Assembly: GCA_964396245.1 (NCBI GenBank)
Contig: CAYNEO010000002.1
Location: 82,187-146,186 of the forward strand
Length of the DNA: 64,000 nt
Origin: CAYNEO01 sp964396245
GTDB taxonomy: Bacteria; Zixibacteria; MSB-5A5; GN15; FEB-12
Direction of reading: 5' to 3'
Within the stretch, counting starts at the first letter, position 1. Each line of letters starts with the position of its first letter. Positions 54,607-63,056 of the stretch are shown here, one piece after another. The position numbers and the translations under genes were made by a program. Below the pieces are notes generated by a model. The model was not told the DNA's origin and made no database searches. It saw only the letters and a program-made list of their open reading frames with translations.

Positions 54607-56100
54607 TCACCACCTTGCTTTCGCGTTCGCCAACTCGCCTCTCGGTCCGCTGCTATCTCCACCTCTGCCTGTGCCGCGATCAATGCCGGCATTCGTCGCA
54701 TCGGTCGACTTACTGTCAACCGATGCGCTGAATGCGCGGGCAGCTTTAACAAAGTTGGGAGCCCACTGAGGCACACCGTCGGCATGAATATGCATATACG
54801 ATGCCATGGTCGACTTGAACAGCAGACCGTCGCGCCGCTTTCCCAGGCCCACACCGGTATTTACCTGCAGACAGGTGTCGGCATCCGGCAGACTGCCGGC
54901 CGGCCCGGAATAATGAAATTCGTGACCCCGTACGGATTCGTTCACTCCAAAGAATGGATTTGCACGGTCGGCAATCATTTTGCAGTAGCCGTGGCCTGCC
55001 GGCTTCATCGACATGACCAAATCTATAGGGAACACACCGGCCATGGAGTAATGTTCCGCCTGCCAGGTGAGTGACCGGCAAAGATAAATCAGGCCGCCGC
55101 ACTCGGCATAGATCGGCATTCCTCTTTCCGCGGCTTCCTTGACCGAGTTCATCAGCGAGCGATTGCCAACCAACCGGTCGGCGTGCGTTTCGGGGAAACC
55201 GCCGCCGATATACAGACCATCTACCGAGGGGAGCGAGGCTGTATCCAGCGAGGAAATTGGCACCAGTTCAGCGCCGGCTTTCTCAAGGGCTTCCAGATTC
55301 TCTGGATAGTAGAACGTAAACGCCGTATCCGAAAAATAACCGATGTTAACAACCGGATCACGTCGATCCGTTTCCGGTAGTGCCGGGACCTCGAGTTCGT
55401 CGGCTGAACGGGCAATGTCCTGAAGGCGATCAACGTCGAGATATTCGTCGGCAATTTTCAGCAGAAGCGCTTCATATGCCGAACCGGCGGCATGTTCGGT
55501 GGGCGGTACCAGCCCGAGGTGACGACCGGGAATCACTGCATCGCCCTCTCGTAGCTTCGGGACAGATCCAACAACCGGTAGATTGCAATAGGTCATTATT
55601 GACTCGGACACAATCTGCTGATGTCGCGGTCCGGCCACCCGGTTGAGAATCACACCGGCAATATTGACATTATTGTCAAACGCCTGGCAACCCTTGACGA
55701 GCGCCGCCACCGTGCGCGTTGCTTTGGTGGCATCGACCACAAGGATCACCGGGGACCTGAGCAGTCTTGCCAGCTGTGCCGTGCTGTGCGTGCCGCCGAC
55801 ATCGTGACCGTCGAACAGGCCACGATTGCCTTCGATTATGGCAAGGTCCGATTTCGCCGCATGGGTAACGAACGTTCGATACACGATATCATCGCCGACC
55901 ATATAGGTATCCAGGTTACGGCAGACTGAGCCCGACGCGCGCGTCAACCAGGCCGCATCGATGTAATCCGGCCCTTTCTTGAACGCGGCGATAGCCAGCC
56001 CGCTCCGACGGAGCGCAGCCGTCAGGCTCAGGCTGGCTATCGTCTTGCCCGAGTCGCCGGATAACCCGGCGATGATTAACCGTGGTATCTTCCTGTTCAT
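54607..56100 (-). CDS. dsrN: DsrN, cobyrinate a,c-diamide synthase-like siroheme amidase
   Basis: A 497-residue CbiA/CobB-type amidotransferase. The N-terminal P-loop ATPase (GLSGDSGKTIASLSL) and the C-terminal glutaminase with Cys in YAECGGLIYL and His in RGHEFHYSGP are intact. DsrN amidates siroheme for DsrAB, as known in Allochromatium. The position right after dsrD and before dsrL supports this over a cobalamin role. The C-terminal tail after position ~470 is Ser/Gly-rich. Confidence 0.92.
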   Translation of the reverse strand: MNRKIPRLIIAGLSGDSGKTIASLSLTAALRRSGLAIAAFKKGPDYIDAAWLTRASGSVCRNLDTYMVGDDIVYRTFVTHAAKSDLAIIEGNRGLFDGHDVGGTHSTAQLARLLRSPVILVVDATKATRTVAALVKGCQAFDNNVNIAGVILNRVAGPRHQQIVSESIMTYCNLPVVGSVPKLREGDAVIPGRHLGLVPPTEHAAGSAYEALLLKIADEYLDVDRLQDIARSADELEVPALPETDRRDPVVNIGYFSDTAFTFYYPENLEALEKAGAELVPISSLDTASLPSVDGLYIGGGFPETHADRLVGNRSLMNSVKEAAERGMPIYAECGGLIYLCRSLTWQAEHYSMAGVFPIDLVMSMKPAGHGYCKMIADRANPFFGVNESVRGHEFHYSGPAGSLPDADTCLQVNTGVGLGKRRDGLLFKSTMASYMHIHADGVPQWAPNFVKAARAFSASVDSKSTDATNAGIDRGTGRGGDSSGPRGELANAKARW

Positions 56101-56124
56101 ATCGACGATACCGAAACCGTGTCG

Positions 56125-56370
56125 TTAATCGTTAGCGGCCCCTTCTCGGTGGGGCAGTTCAAGGAAACTCCCGCCGAAGTACGTGTAGACGAGTCGTCCG
56201 GAATCGACCAACTGCTTGATGGCACTTTTGCACAGCTTCTTGTCGACCTCGTCGCCGTACATTTCTATCATCGCTTTGGTCAGATCCATCGGTTTGAGCT
56301 TCTTCTGCCCGGTGGCCTCTTTCACCATTTTAAACATGGCGTCAGCTATTTCATCAACACTCTTGGCCAC
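56125..56370 (-). CDS. dsrD: DsrD, allosteric activator of dissimilatory sulfite reductase
   Basis: An 81-residue winged-helix-like protein (LTKAMIEMYGDEVDKKLCK, GRLVYTYFGGSFLELP). DsrD speeds sulfite reduction by DsrAB and is regarded as a marker for the reductive direction. It follows dsrB by 10 bp. Confidence 0.95.
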   Translation of the reverse strand: MAKSVDEIADAMFKMVKEATGQKKLKPMDLTKAMIEMYGDEVDKKLCKSAIKQLVDSGRLVYTYFGGSFLELPHREGAAND

Positions 56371-56380
56371 TTACGACCTC

Positions 56381-57460
56381 CTAAAAGGTTAAATGTGTCG
56401 AGCGTTTGAACGTCAGTCCGGCATGCTTGAAGTCATCGATGTGTTCTTTCTGGAACTCGATACCGGACAGTTTAAAGAATTTCGGCCAGCCGATCCGCTC
56501 GATCCACTCGCCCATACGCTCGTGTTTCTTGGCGTGCTTGGCCCACAACTCGACCAGATTCCTGACCGCCGTTGTGACTTCGGGCCAGCGCGGCGGGTTA
56601 TTCGGGATGAACGGAATAGCCAGCTTGGAGAACATCGGCTCATGACGCGCATTTGACACCTTGCCGCCGATCCAGATCGAGACGCCGTCGTTCAACGGGT
56701 CGTTGAGGGGCATCGACGGGCAAACGGTGTAGCAGTTGGCGCAGAACATGCAGTTCTCCTCGAGTACCTCGACCGACTGGTTGCCATCGACCATCGCCGG
56801 CCGGATGGCCGCGGTGGGGCACGACGCCACCACGTTCGGGATTTCACACTGCTTCTTCAGCATCTCGTGATTGACCCGCGGCGGGCGGCGGTGAATGCCG
56901 AGGATAGCGATATCGGAACAGTGCACGGCGCCGCACATATTCAGGCAGCACGCGAGCGCAATTCTGAGTTTACCCGGCAGTTTCATATCAACGAAGTACT
57001 CGTTGAGTTCGTCCATGACAGCCTTTACGACGCCGGAAGCGTCGGTTGCCGCCGAGTGGCAGTGCACCCAGCCCTGCGTGTGGACGATACTGGTGATCGA
57101 ATTGGCGAGACCGCCGACCGGGTGACCGAGCTCGGCCAGGGTTTTGATGATCGGCTCGATGTTCTCTTCTTTCGGCGTCATGAACTCGACGTTGTGCCGA
57201 CTGGTGAAACGAAGGTATCCGTCGCAGTACTTGTCGGCGATATCACAATACATGCGGATCTTGTCGATGCTCAACAGACGGGGGGAAGCCGCACGGATCG
57301 TATACAGCTTGTCGCCGGTTTCCGATACGTGTACCATCACTCCCGGCTTGAGAATCTCGTGGTATTTCCACTTGCCGTAGTTTTCTTTGATTGTCGGCGG
57401 CAAGAACTGCTCGTAATGGGGCGGGCCAAAGTCTGTCCGCCGTTCTTGTACGTCTGCCAT
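56381..57460 (-). CDS. dsrB: Dissimilatory sulfite reductase beta subunit
   Basis: A 359-residue subunit. The siroheme-[4Fe-4S] ligands are Cys134 (GWVHCHSAATDASG) and Cys171, Cys172 and Cys176 (ACCLNMCGAVHC). The inserted ferredoxin uses Cys214, Cys237, Cys240, Cys243 and Cys247 (SCPTAAI, CMFCANCYTVCP). DsrAB reduces sulfite with electrons delivered to the siroheme and hands sulfur to DsrC. It lies 50 bp after dsrA. Confidence 0.97.
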   Translation of the reverse strand: MADVQERRTDFGPPHYEQFLPPTIKENYGKWKYHEILKPGVMVHVSETGDKLYTIRAASPRLLSIDKIRMYCDIADKYCDGYLRFTSRHNVEFMTPKEENIEPIIKTLAELGHPVGGLANSITSIVHTQGWVHCHSAATDASGVVKAVMDELNEYFVDMKLPGKLRIALACCLNMCGAVHCSDIAILGIHRRPPRVNHEMLKKQCEIPNVVASCPTAAIRPAMVDGNQSVEVLEENCMFCANCYTVCPSMPLNDPLNDGVSIWIGGKVSNARHEPMFSKLAIPFIPNNPPRWPEVTTAVRNLVELWAKHAKKHERMGEWIERIGWPKFFKLSGIEFQKEHIDDFKHAGLTFKRSTHLTF

Positions 57461-57510
57461 AATAAACCTCTATGCTTACAGCTTTTGTTTCTTACCAGTT
57501 ACGGGGCGAC

Positions 57511-58725
57511 TCAGCCCTCTTCTTCCTCTTCGTCCTCGTCGCCTTCTTCGAAGTACTCTTCGTAGAACACGTACGGGTTTTCACGGGGATGGGCTATCAT
57601 TTCAGGAACAGGTTCCACTTCGATAGCATCGAGGAAGTTACCCATTCCGACACGCTGGATGAATTCGCCCACGCGTTCGCGGTTCTTGCCTTCTTCACTC
57701 CAGACATCCCAGATTTTGTCAACCGTATCCTTGATGATGTCATACGGCGGCTCGATCTTGACAAACGGGAAGAGTACCGAGGAAAGCAGTGCGCCTTCGA
57801 CGATCGGCGCCTTGGATCCGATCAGGATTGTGGCGCCGCGATCTTTGCCCGGCCGCAATGCTTTCGGCATGATGTTTATGCAGTGCATGCAGCGAACGCA
57901 GTACGAGTTTTCAATATGCAGTTCCTTGCCGTCCCAGTCCATACACTTGGACGGGCAGTTGTCTACGACTTCTGACTTGATATCCAGGCCCTTGTCGGCG
58001 TATTCGCGAACGGCGTCCTGATCCATCTGGATGTCATCGCGCCAGGTCCCGATAATCGACATATCTGCACGCGCAATCGAGGCCACGCAGTCATTCGGAC
58101 AACCCGACATTTTGAACTTGAACTTGTACGGGAAGGCCGGACGGTGCAGTTCGTCCTGATAGTGCATGGTCAGGTCGTACGTAAGAGCCATGGTATCATA
58201 GCAGGCCCATTCGCAGCGGGCCATGCCGTTGCAGCAACTCGGCGTCCGCAGGTCGGAACCGGAGCCGCCGATATCGAAGTCCATCTTGGCAAGATCGGCG
58301 AAAGTCGGCTCGAGCTCCTCGGTACGGGTACCGAGCAGGATGATGTCGCCGGTGGAGCCGTGCATGTTAGTCAGACCCGAACCGTGATTTTCCCAGATAT
58401 CACACAGTCCGCGCAGGGCCTTGCTGGTATAAAACCATCCGGCCGGCTGGTTGATACGCATGGTATGGAAATGTGAGACACCGGGATACTTGTCCGGCAG
58501 GTCGGAATACCGTCCGATAACTCCGCCGCCATATCCCATGACGCCCACAATACCGCCATGCTTCCAGTGGCCGATTTTTTCCTCGTAGGATTGCTCCAGC
58601 TGACCCAAGAGGTCCTTACACATCGGGCTCCTCTTGGCAGCCATCTTGATCTCTTTGACAAAACTTGGGAACGGGCCCGTTTCGAGCTCGTCAAGTTTTG
58701 GCGTTTTCGGAAGTGCGTCTGCCAT
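57511..58725 (-). CDS. dsrA: Dissimilatory sulfite reductase alpha subunit
   Basis: A 404-residue subunit. Siroheme-cluster cysteines are Cys165, Cys171, Cys209 and Cys213 (PSCCNGMARC, SGCPNDC), and the ferredoxin cysteines are in DNCPSKC and YCVRCMHC. The C-terminus ends in an acidic tail (about 13 of the last 16 residues Glu or Asp), which I do not know from standard DsrA. It heads the long dsr run, and two Rex/HcpR-like sites lie upstream. Confidence 0.97.
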   Translation of the reverse strand: MADALPKTPKLDELETGPFPSFVKEIKMAAKRSPMCKDLLGQLEQSYEEKIGHWKHGGIVGVMGYGGGVIGRYSDLPDKYPGVSHFHTMRINQPAGWFYTSKALRGLCDIWENHGSGLTNMHGSTGDIILLGTRTEELEPTFADLAKMDFDIGGSGSDLRTPSCCNGMARCEWACYDTMALTYDLTMHYQDELHRPAFPYKFKFKMSGCPNDCVASIARADMSIIGTWRDDIQMDQDAVREYADKGLDIKSEVVDNCPSKCMDWDGKELHIENSYCVRCMHCINIMPKALRPGKDRGATILIGSKAPIVEGALLSSVLFPFVKIEPPYDIIKDTVDKIWDVWSEEGKNRERVGEFIQRVGMGNFLDAIEVEPVPEMIAHPRENPYVFYEEYFEEGDEDEEEEEG

Positions 58726-58820
58726 ACTGTCTCCCTAAGCTTCTTGGAAAAAACTTAAAGTACCTTATTTGTCGTATTATCTGAATTCTCGGTTATTTAC
58801 TACTCTTGTTACACGTCCGC

Positions 58821-58838
58821 TTGTTATATTTTTCACAA
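58821..58838. promoter_or_regulatory. Rex/HcpR-like site in the dsrA leader
   Basis: TTGTTATATTTTTCACAA has TTGTTA and TCACAA arms around a 6-nt spacer. It lies about 100 bp upstream of dsrA and just downstream of the predicted promoter, a repressor position. Confidence 0.65.
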
Positions 58839-58857
58839 ATTTTGCTATCAATAGTAT

Positions 58858-58886
58858 TTATTAATGTATAACCCGCTCGTAGTCAA
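58858..58886 (-). promoter_or_regulatory. Promoter of dsrA
   Basis: On the minus strand TTGACT (58886-58881), 17-bp spacer and a weak TAATAA (58863-58858). The leader is about 125 nt. The weak -10 would fit activation from an upstream site. Confidence 0.5.
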
Positions 58887-58893
58887 GCAGAAA

Positions 58894-58911
58894 ATGTGAA
58901 AAAATTCATTA
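58894..58911. promoter_or_regulatory. Rex/HcpR-like site upstream of the dsrA -35 box
   Basis: ATGTGAAAAAATTCATTA. Its centre is about 16 bp upstream of the -35 box, as in qmoA and qmoC. Confidence 0.45.
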
Positions 58912-58968
58912 ACTTTGTCCGATAACAAGGGCCATCCTGTCTATGAAAATCATTGCATAATTTCTATA

Positions 58969-59094
58969 ATCGACTATTTTGCAATTGGTTATGCTATTTC
59001 AAATATCGAAATATGACTTAATGGGTCATATTACAGGTCTGTCACATTCGGCGAGAAATAGCATATTTCCTGTCAGATAGTCGATCATCGACTA
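58969..59094. repeat. Nested inverted repeats upstream of dsrA
   Basis: Three concentric pairs: outer ATCGACTAT (58969-58977) with ATAGTCGAT (59077-59085); middle TATGCTATTTC (58990-59000) with GAAATAGCATA (59055-59065); inner AATATGAC (59010-59017) with GTCATATT (59025-59032). The right outer arm also starts a 17-bp palindrome TAGTCGAT-C-ATCGACTA (59078-59094). It lies between the qmoB terminator and the dsrA promoter. No known RNA family could be recognised. Confidence 0.6.
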
Positions 59095-59103
59095 AATTTT
59101 CAC

Positions 59104-59159
59104 AGTCAGGGACCTCTCGAAGTTCCTGTATTTCCATGGAAACTTCGAGGTCCGTGACT
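59104..59159 (-). terminator. Terminator hairpin after qmoB
   Basis: AGTCAGGGACCTCTCGAAGTT and AACTTCGAGGTCCGTGACT pair with a 2-nt bulge and one mismatch, a long stem 9 bp after the qmoB stop. Only a short T-stretch follows on the minus strand, so it may be a strong pause or a partial terminator. Confidence 0.7.
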
Positions 59160-59168
59160 ATACCTGAC

Positions 59169-61433
59169 TTACATTCCCTTATAAGGATTCGGTCCTACCG
59201 TTTCGATGACCTCGAGGAAATCATCGAAGATTTTCGGGATCTTCGAATAGTCGTTGATTGCCAGCTCGTGGAACTCAACGCGCTCCTCTTCGAGCACCAG
59301 TTGTGTCAACTTCTCGCGAACGTTGTCCATCCGGTACTCGGCCAGTTCGCTTCCTTTAATGAAGTGACACTGGTAGTCATCGCCTTTCTTACACCCTATC
59401 AGCAAAACGCCATCAAAGCCGCTCGAAAGAGCGTCATTGACCCAGACTGCGTTCATCGATCCGAGACAGCGCAGCGGGATAATTCTGATCATGGAATTGT
59501 ATTGCATCCGCTTCATGCCGGCCATATCGACCGCCGGCATGGCGTCGTTTTCGCAAATGAATGCGAGAATACGCGGCTTTTCCTCGAATTCGTCCGGCAC
59601 ATGGATGGATCGTATCATCTGCGAAACCATTCGGACGCTGTAATTCTTGAACGAAACGATTCGCTCCGGACATGCACCCATGCAGACGCCGCAGCGCCGG
59701 CAGCGGAACAGATTGGGCAACGGCGTGCCTTTGGCGTCTTCGTCGAGAGCGCCGAACGGACATTCTTCCGTACAGCGCTTGCACTGCGTGCATTTCGACA
59801 TGAAGAATTCGGGATAGCTCAGGTCGCCGGACCTCGGATGAACGGCCTTGCCGGCCGCGACTGACTCGACGGCCTGGATCGCCTTGAGGGCCGCCCCGTA
59901 GGCATCATTCTCACTCATTGCGAGGTCCATCGGAGCTCGCACGCCTCCGGCGGCATAGATTGCGGTCCGTCGAGTTTCATACGGGAAACAAATAAAATGC
60001 GAGTCCGGAAATCCGTACTTGAGTGTCGGCAGATCAGTCCCCTGTCGGTACGACAGGTTGAGAATTTTGGCGCCTTTTTCGGCGCTCTGAGCTTCCAACT
60101 TGCCGTCGGAAGTCGTGGCGCGCTCGGCAGGTGCTTGTGCCGGAGCCTGCTGCTCTGCCCCTTCCGTCTCGGACACCGGCGGCAGGCCTTCCACCTTGGT
60201 GGTAGGCACCATACCGGTGGCAAGCACAACCATGTCGGCCTTGACCCGGATATCTTCACCGAGCAACGTCTCCGTGACATCCACCACCAGCTTGCCGTCG
60301 TCTTCCTTTGTTACTCCGCCTATTTCACCTTTGGTCAGGAAGATGGCATCGTCTTCCTGCGTATTGGCGTAAAACTTCTCGTACTGCGCCGGCGAACGCA
60401 GGTCCTTATAGATGATGTAGATCTTGGCATCCGGATATTTCTCACGGACATACTTGGCCTGCTTCAGTGAAACGCGACAACAGACGGCCGAGCAATACGG
60501 GAGATGCTCCTGATCGCGGGACCCCGCGCACTGGATGAATGCAATACTCTCGATCGGTTTGTTGTCCGATGGTCTGAGAATTTCGCCTTTCGATGCCATC
60601 TCCTCCATCTGGATATTGGTGATGACGTCAGGCGAGACGCCGAATCCCCAGCGCGTGAGTTTGCTCGGATCGTACGGTTTCCAGCCGGTGGCCTGTACGA
60701 TAGATCCGACAGTTACTTGCTTTAAATCGCCGTTTCTCAGGCTGACATCAAACTTGCCCGGTTGACCATTGGTCTTCTCCACGGTCGTGGATGTCAAGAC
60801 GGTGATATTGTCGTGCGAATTGACGGCATCTACCAGTTTCTGGTAACCGGAGTCTTCGAGATCGTGATACGGCGGGTTTTTCGGGAACACCTTCGAGTAC
60901 TTGCTTGCCCAGCCGCCGAGCTTGTCTTCTTTCTCAACCAGGGTAACCTTGTAACCAGCGTCAGCGACAGCTTTGGCGGTTGCCATACCGGTCACGCCGC
61001 CGCCAACGACAAGGATATCCTTGCTGGTTTCTTCGATATAGGGCTCCGGCAGAGAGCTATTCTGAACCCTGGCAATTCCCATACGGATGTAGTCCTCGGC
61101 CAGCATCTGCGTATCTTCGTCGTCAGGGGCATGACACCACGCCACCTGTTCGCGAAGATTGGTCCGGTCGGTCATGACATTATCGCCGAAATCGAACAGC
61201 TCCGGGAATACCCTGAAGGAACAGGCAGCAACCACCACCCGGTCCAGCCCTTCGTTCTGGACGTCGTTGGCGATGAGTTGAACACCTTCGGGATTGCAGA
61301 GGGTATTATGCGTTTTTACCAGGTGGACCTTGCCGTCCTCTTTGGCTACCTCAACCAGCTTATCAACATCGACCGTCCTGGCAATGTCACAGCCTTTGCA
61401 AATATAGACACCAACTTTCGTATCCATGACCAT
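59169..61433 (-). CDS. qmoB: QmoB, HdrA/MvhD-like subunit of the Qmo complex
   Basis: A 754-residue Fe-S flavoprotein. The N-terminal segment is followed by an HdrA-type FAD domain (VVGGGVTGMATAKAVADAGY) with cluster motifs (CAGSRDQEHLPYCSAVCC), a ferredoxin pair (CTQCKRCTEECPFG, CRRCGVCMGACP) and a C-terminal MvhD-like domain (LLIGCKKGDDYQCH). It couples quinol oxidation to APS reductase, perhaps with electron confurcation. It overlaps qmoA by 1 bp. The third subunit, qmoC, is about 23 kb away. Confidence 0.96.
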   Translation of the reverse strand: MVMDTKVGVYICKGCDIARTVDVDKLVEVAKEDGKVHLVKTHNTLCNPEGVQLIANDVQNEGLDRVVVAACSFRVFPELFDFGDNVMTDRTNLREQVAWCHAPDDEDTQMLAEDYIRMGIARVQNSSLPEPYIEETSKDILVVGGGVTGMATAKAVADAGYKVTLVEKEDKLGGWASKYSKVFPKNPPYHDLEDSGYQKLVDAVNSHDNITVLTSTTVEKTNGQPGKFDVSLRNGDLKQVTVGSIVQATGWKPYDPSKLTRWGFGVSPDVITNIQMEEMASKGEILRPSDNKPIESIAFIQCAGSRDQEHLPYCSAVCCRVSLKQAKYVREKYPDAKIYIIYKDLRSPAQYEKFYANTQEDDAIFLTKGEIGGVTKEDDGKLVVDVTETLLGEDIRVKADMVVLATGMVPTTKVEGLPPVSETEGAEQQAPAQAPAERATTSDGKLEAQSAEKGAKILNLSYRQGTDLPTLKYGFPDSHFICFPYETRRTAIYAAGGVRAPMDLAMSENDAYGAALKAIQAVESVAAGKAVHPRSGDLSYPEFFMSKCTQCKRCTEECPFGALDEDAKGTPLPNLFRCRRCGVCMGACPERIVSFKNYSVRMVSQMIRSIHVPDEFEEKPRILAFICENDAMPAVDMAGMKRMQYNSMIRIIPLRCLGSMNAVWVNDALSSGFDGVLLIGCKKGDDYQCHFIKGSELAEYRMDNVREKLTQLVLEEERVEFHELAINDYSKIPKIFDDFLEVIETVGPNPYKGM

Positions 61434-62710
61434 TACCTCCTCGCCTCGATGGTGATCGCTTTCAAGGCTGCTCCGGTGGCATCCTGGAGTGCGGTGGCAA
61501 CATCAACGGGCCGGTTGGCGACACCGGCTCCTATGACGCCGACACCGGTATCGGGTGCGATAAATCCAAACTCGTCGAGCGGCGTATCCAGCGGCGGCCG
61601 ATCATCGGCGGTGTTGGGCACCATTCCGGTGGCCAGCACGGCCATGTCGACTTCCGTTTTGGTCATCTGGCCGGTCAACGTGTTCTCGGCTTCCAGAATC
61701 AGGTTTTTCGTATCAGCGACTTCCGTAATGCGGGCCACCTTGCCGCGATGGAAAAAGAACTTCTCGTCTTCCTGCATCTTGGTGTAGAAATCTTCCATTC
61801 TGCCCGGCGAACGGACATCGATGTAGAACATGTGAATTTCGGCCTCGGGGTAGCGCTCGCGGATGTATGTGGCCTGTTTCATCGAGGCGAGACAACAGAC
61901 AGCCGAGCAGTACGGGAGGTGATTTTCATCCCGCGATCCGGCGCACTGAACGAATCCGATTTTCTTGATCTCTTTGCCGTCAGACGGCCGGCTCACCTGT
62001 CCCTGCGTCGGGCCGTTTTCAGATGCCAGCCGTTCCATAATGACATTGGTGACGACATTGGGATACTGCCCGAAGCCGAGATTGTCAATTTTGGTGGCAT
62101 CGTACGGCTTCCAGCCGGTTGCCCAGACCAGCGAGCGCACTTTGGCGGTGATTGTCCGCGGCTGCATATCAAGGTCGATAGCGTCGTACTCGCAGGCGTC
62201 GACACACTTTTTCATGCGATCATCGCCGGCGTATTGGGGATCGACCACGTATCGCGGCGGATAGGCCATCATGTGCGGGCGATAAATAGCTTTGGTTTTG
62301 TCGAGACCGTAGTTGAAATCGTTTTCGCGCTCGATCTCACACACTTTTTCGCACTCGCCGCAGCAGGTGCACTTTTCGTTGACATATCGGGGGTTGAGGC
62401 GAATCTGCACTTCGTAGTTGCCGGGTGTGCCGCTGACGCTTTCGACCTCGGCAAGCGTGAGAATCCGTACATTGGGATTGACACGGATGCGCCTCAAGTT
62501 GATTTCAACACCACAGGTTGGCGGGCAGAGCTTCGGGAAGTACTTGTTCATTGCGACAACCCGGCCGCCTACCGACGGAAGCCGTTCCGCCAGAATCACC
62601 TGCTTACCGACTTCTGCTGTTTCCACGGCAGTGGTGAGTCCGGCGATACCACCGCCAACGACCAGAACGTCGGCTTGAACCTCGTTTTCCTTCGGTTCGA
62701 ATTCTGCCAT
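61433..62710 (-). CDS. qmoA: QmoA, HdrA-like subunit of the Qmo complex
   Basis: A 425-residue HdrA-like flavoprotein. The FAD-binding VVGGGIAGLTTAVETAE, a cysteine-rich region (KCTCCGECEKVCEIE) and a CAGSRDENHLPYCSAVCC motif are present. It binds FAD and [4Fe-4S] clusters, is cytoplasmic and forms Qmo with QmoB and QmoC. It has a strong TTGACA/TATATT promoter and two operator-like sites. Confidence 0.96.
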   Translation of the reverse strand: MAEFEPKENEVQADVLVVGGGIAGLTTAVETAEVGKQVILAERLPSVGGRVVAMNKYFPKLCPPTCGVEINLRRIRVNPNVRILTLAEVESVSGTPGNYEVQIRLNPRYVNEKCTCCGECEKVCEIERENDFNYGLDKTKAIYRPHMMAYPPRYVVDPQYAGDDRMKKCVDACEYDAIDLDMQPRTITAKVRSLVWATGWKPYDATKIDNLGFGQYPNVVTNVIMERLASENGPTQGQVSRPSDGKEIKKIGFVQCAGSRDENHLPYCSAVCCLASMKQATYIRERYPEAEIHMFYIDVRSPGRMEDFYTKMQEDEKFFFHRGKVARITEVADTKNLILEAENTLTGQMTKTEVDMAVLATGMVPNTADDRPPLDTPLDEFGFIAPDTGVGVIGAGVANRPVDVATALQDATGAALKAITIEARR

Positions 62711-62779
62711 ATCTATCTCCCTTACGACCTACCCAACTGTATGCGGGCTAATGTATTTCAAGGGTGTCTCACATATCGC

Positions 62780-62797
62780 TTGTGAAAACTTTAACAA
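62780..62797. promoter_or_regulatory. Rex/HcpR-like site in the qmoA leader
   Basis: TTGTGAAAACTTTAACAA fits the Rex pattern TTGTGAA/TTGTTAA-N4-TTAACAA with both arms intact (TTGTGAA and TTAACAA). It lies downstream of the promoter, the best of all the sites. Confidence 0.7.
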
Positions 62798-62832
62798 ATC
62801 TATCTAAAAAAACACGACTCTTTAGTCCATCC

Positions 62833-62862
62833 AATATAGGTTTGGCCCTAAGCGCTTGTCAA
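62833..62862 (-). promoter_or_regulatory. Promoter of qmoA-qmoB
   Basis: On the minus strand TTGACA (62862-62857), an 18-bp spacer and TATATT (62838-62833). Confidence 0.75.
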
Positions 62863-62868
62863 GCATGA

Positions 62869-62886
62869 ATGTGAAAAAAGTAACAT
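62869..62886. promoter_or_regulatory. Rex/HcpR-like site upstream of the qmoA -35 box
   Basis: ATGTGAAAAAAGTAACAT shares GTGAAAAAAGTAAC with the qmoC site. Its centre is about 16 bp upstream of the -35 box. Confidence 0.5.
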
Positions 62887-63000
62887 AATTCATCGCTTTT
62901 TATACCCTTTATCGGCCCCCGAAAAGCAAATATATAACTATTTCTATCGATTTTATCCGCCGGAACAAACAGGACAAATCTTGTGCTGAATAGTGGGCTA

Positions 63001-63031
63001 ACTCTCCCCTGCCGGACGACAAAGGGAGAGT
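63001..63031 (-). terminator. Terminator-like hairpin after the FlgD/T9SS-domain gene
   Basis: ACTCTCCC (63001-63008) and GGGAGAGT (63024-63031), an 8-bp stem with a 15-nt loop, 26 bp after the stop on the minus strand. A strong T-run is missing. Confidence 0.5.
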
Positions 63032-63056
63032 TTCACGATAATCGACAGACCCGCAG

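Larger units (their letters stand above)
58726..59168. other. 443-bp intergenic region between qmoB and dsrA
   Basis: Holds the dsrA promoter with two operator-like sites, a nested inverted-repeat structure (58969-59094) and the qmoB terminator hairpin (59104-59159). I see no open frame with support here. Confidence 0.8.
62711..63056. other. 346-bp intergenic region upstream of qmoA
   Basis: Holds the qmoA promoter and its two operator-like sites, and a hairpin (63001-63031) near the end of the next minus-strand gene. The stretch 62887-63000 shows nothing I can name. Confidence 0.75.

Noticed and set aside
60762..61787. Long open frame on the plus strand opposite qmoB
   Set aside because: Antisense shadow; qmoB motifs are intact and no ribosome site precedes the plus frame.
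61748..62785. Long open frame on the plus strand opposite qmoA (345 codons)
   Set aside because: Antisense shadow of qmoA with no motif; would also cover the qmoA promoter.
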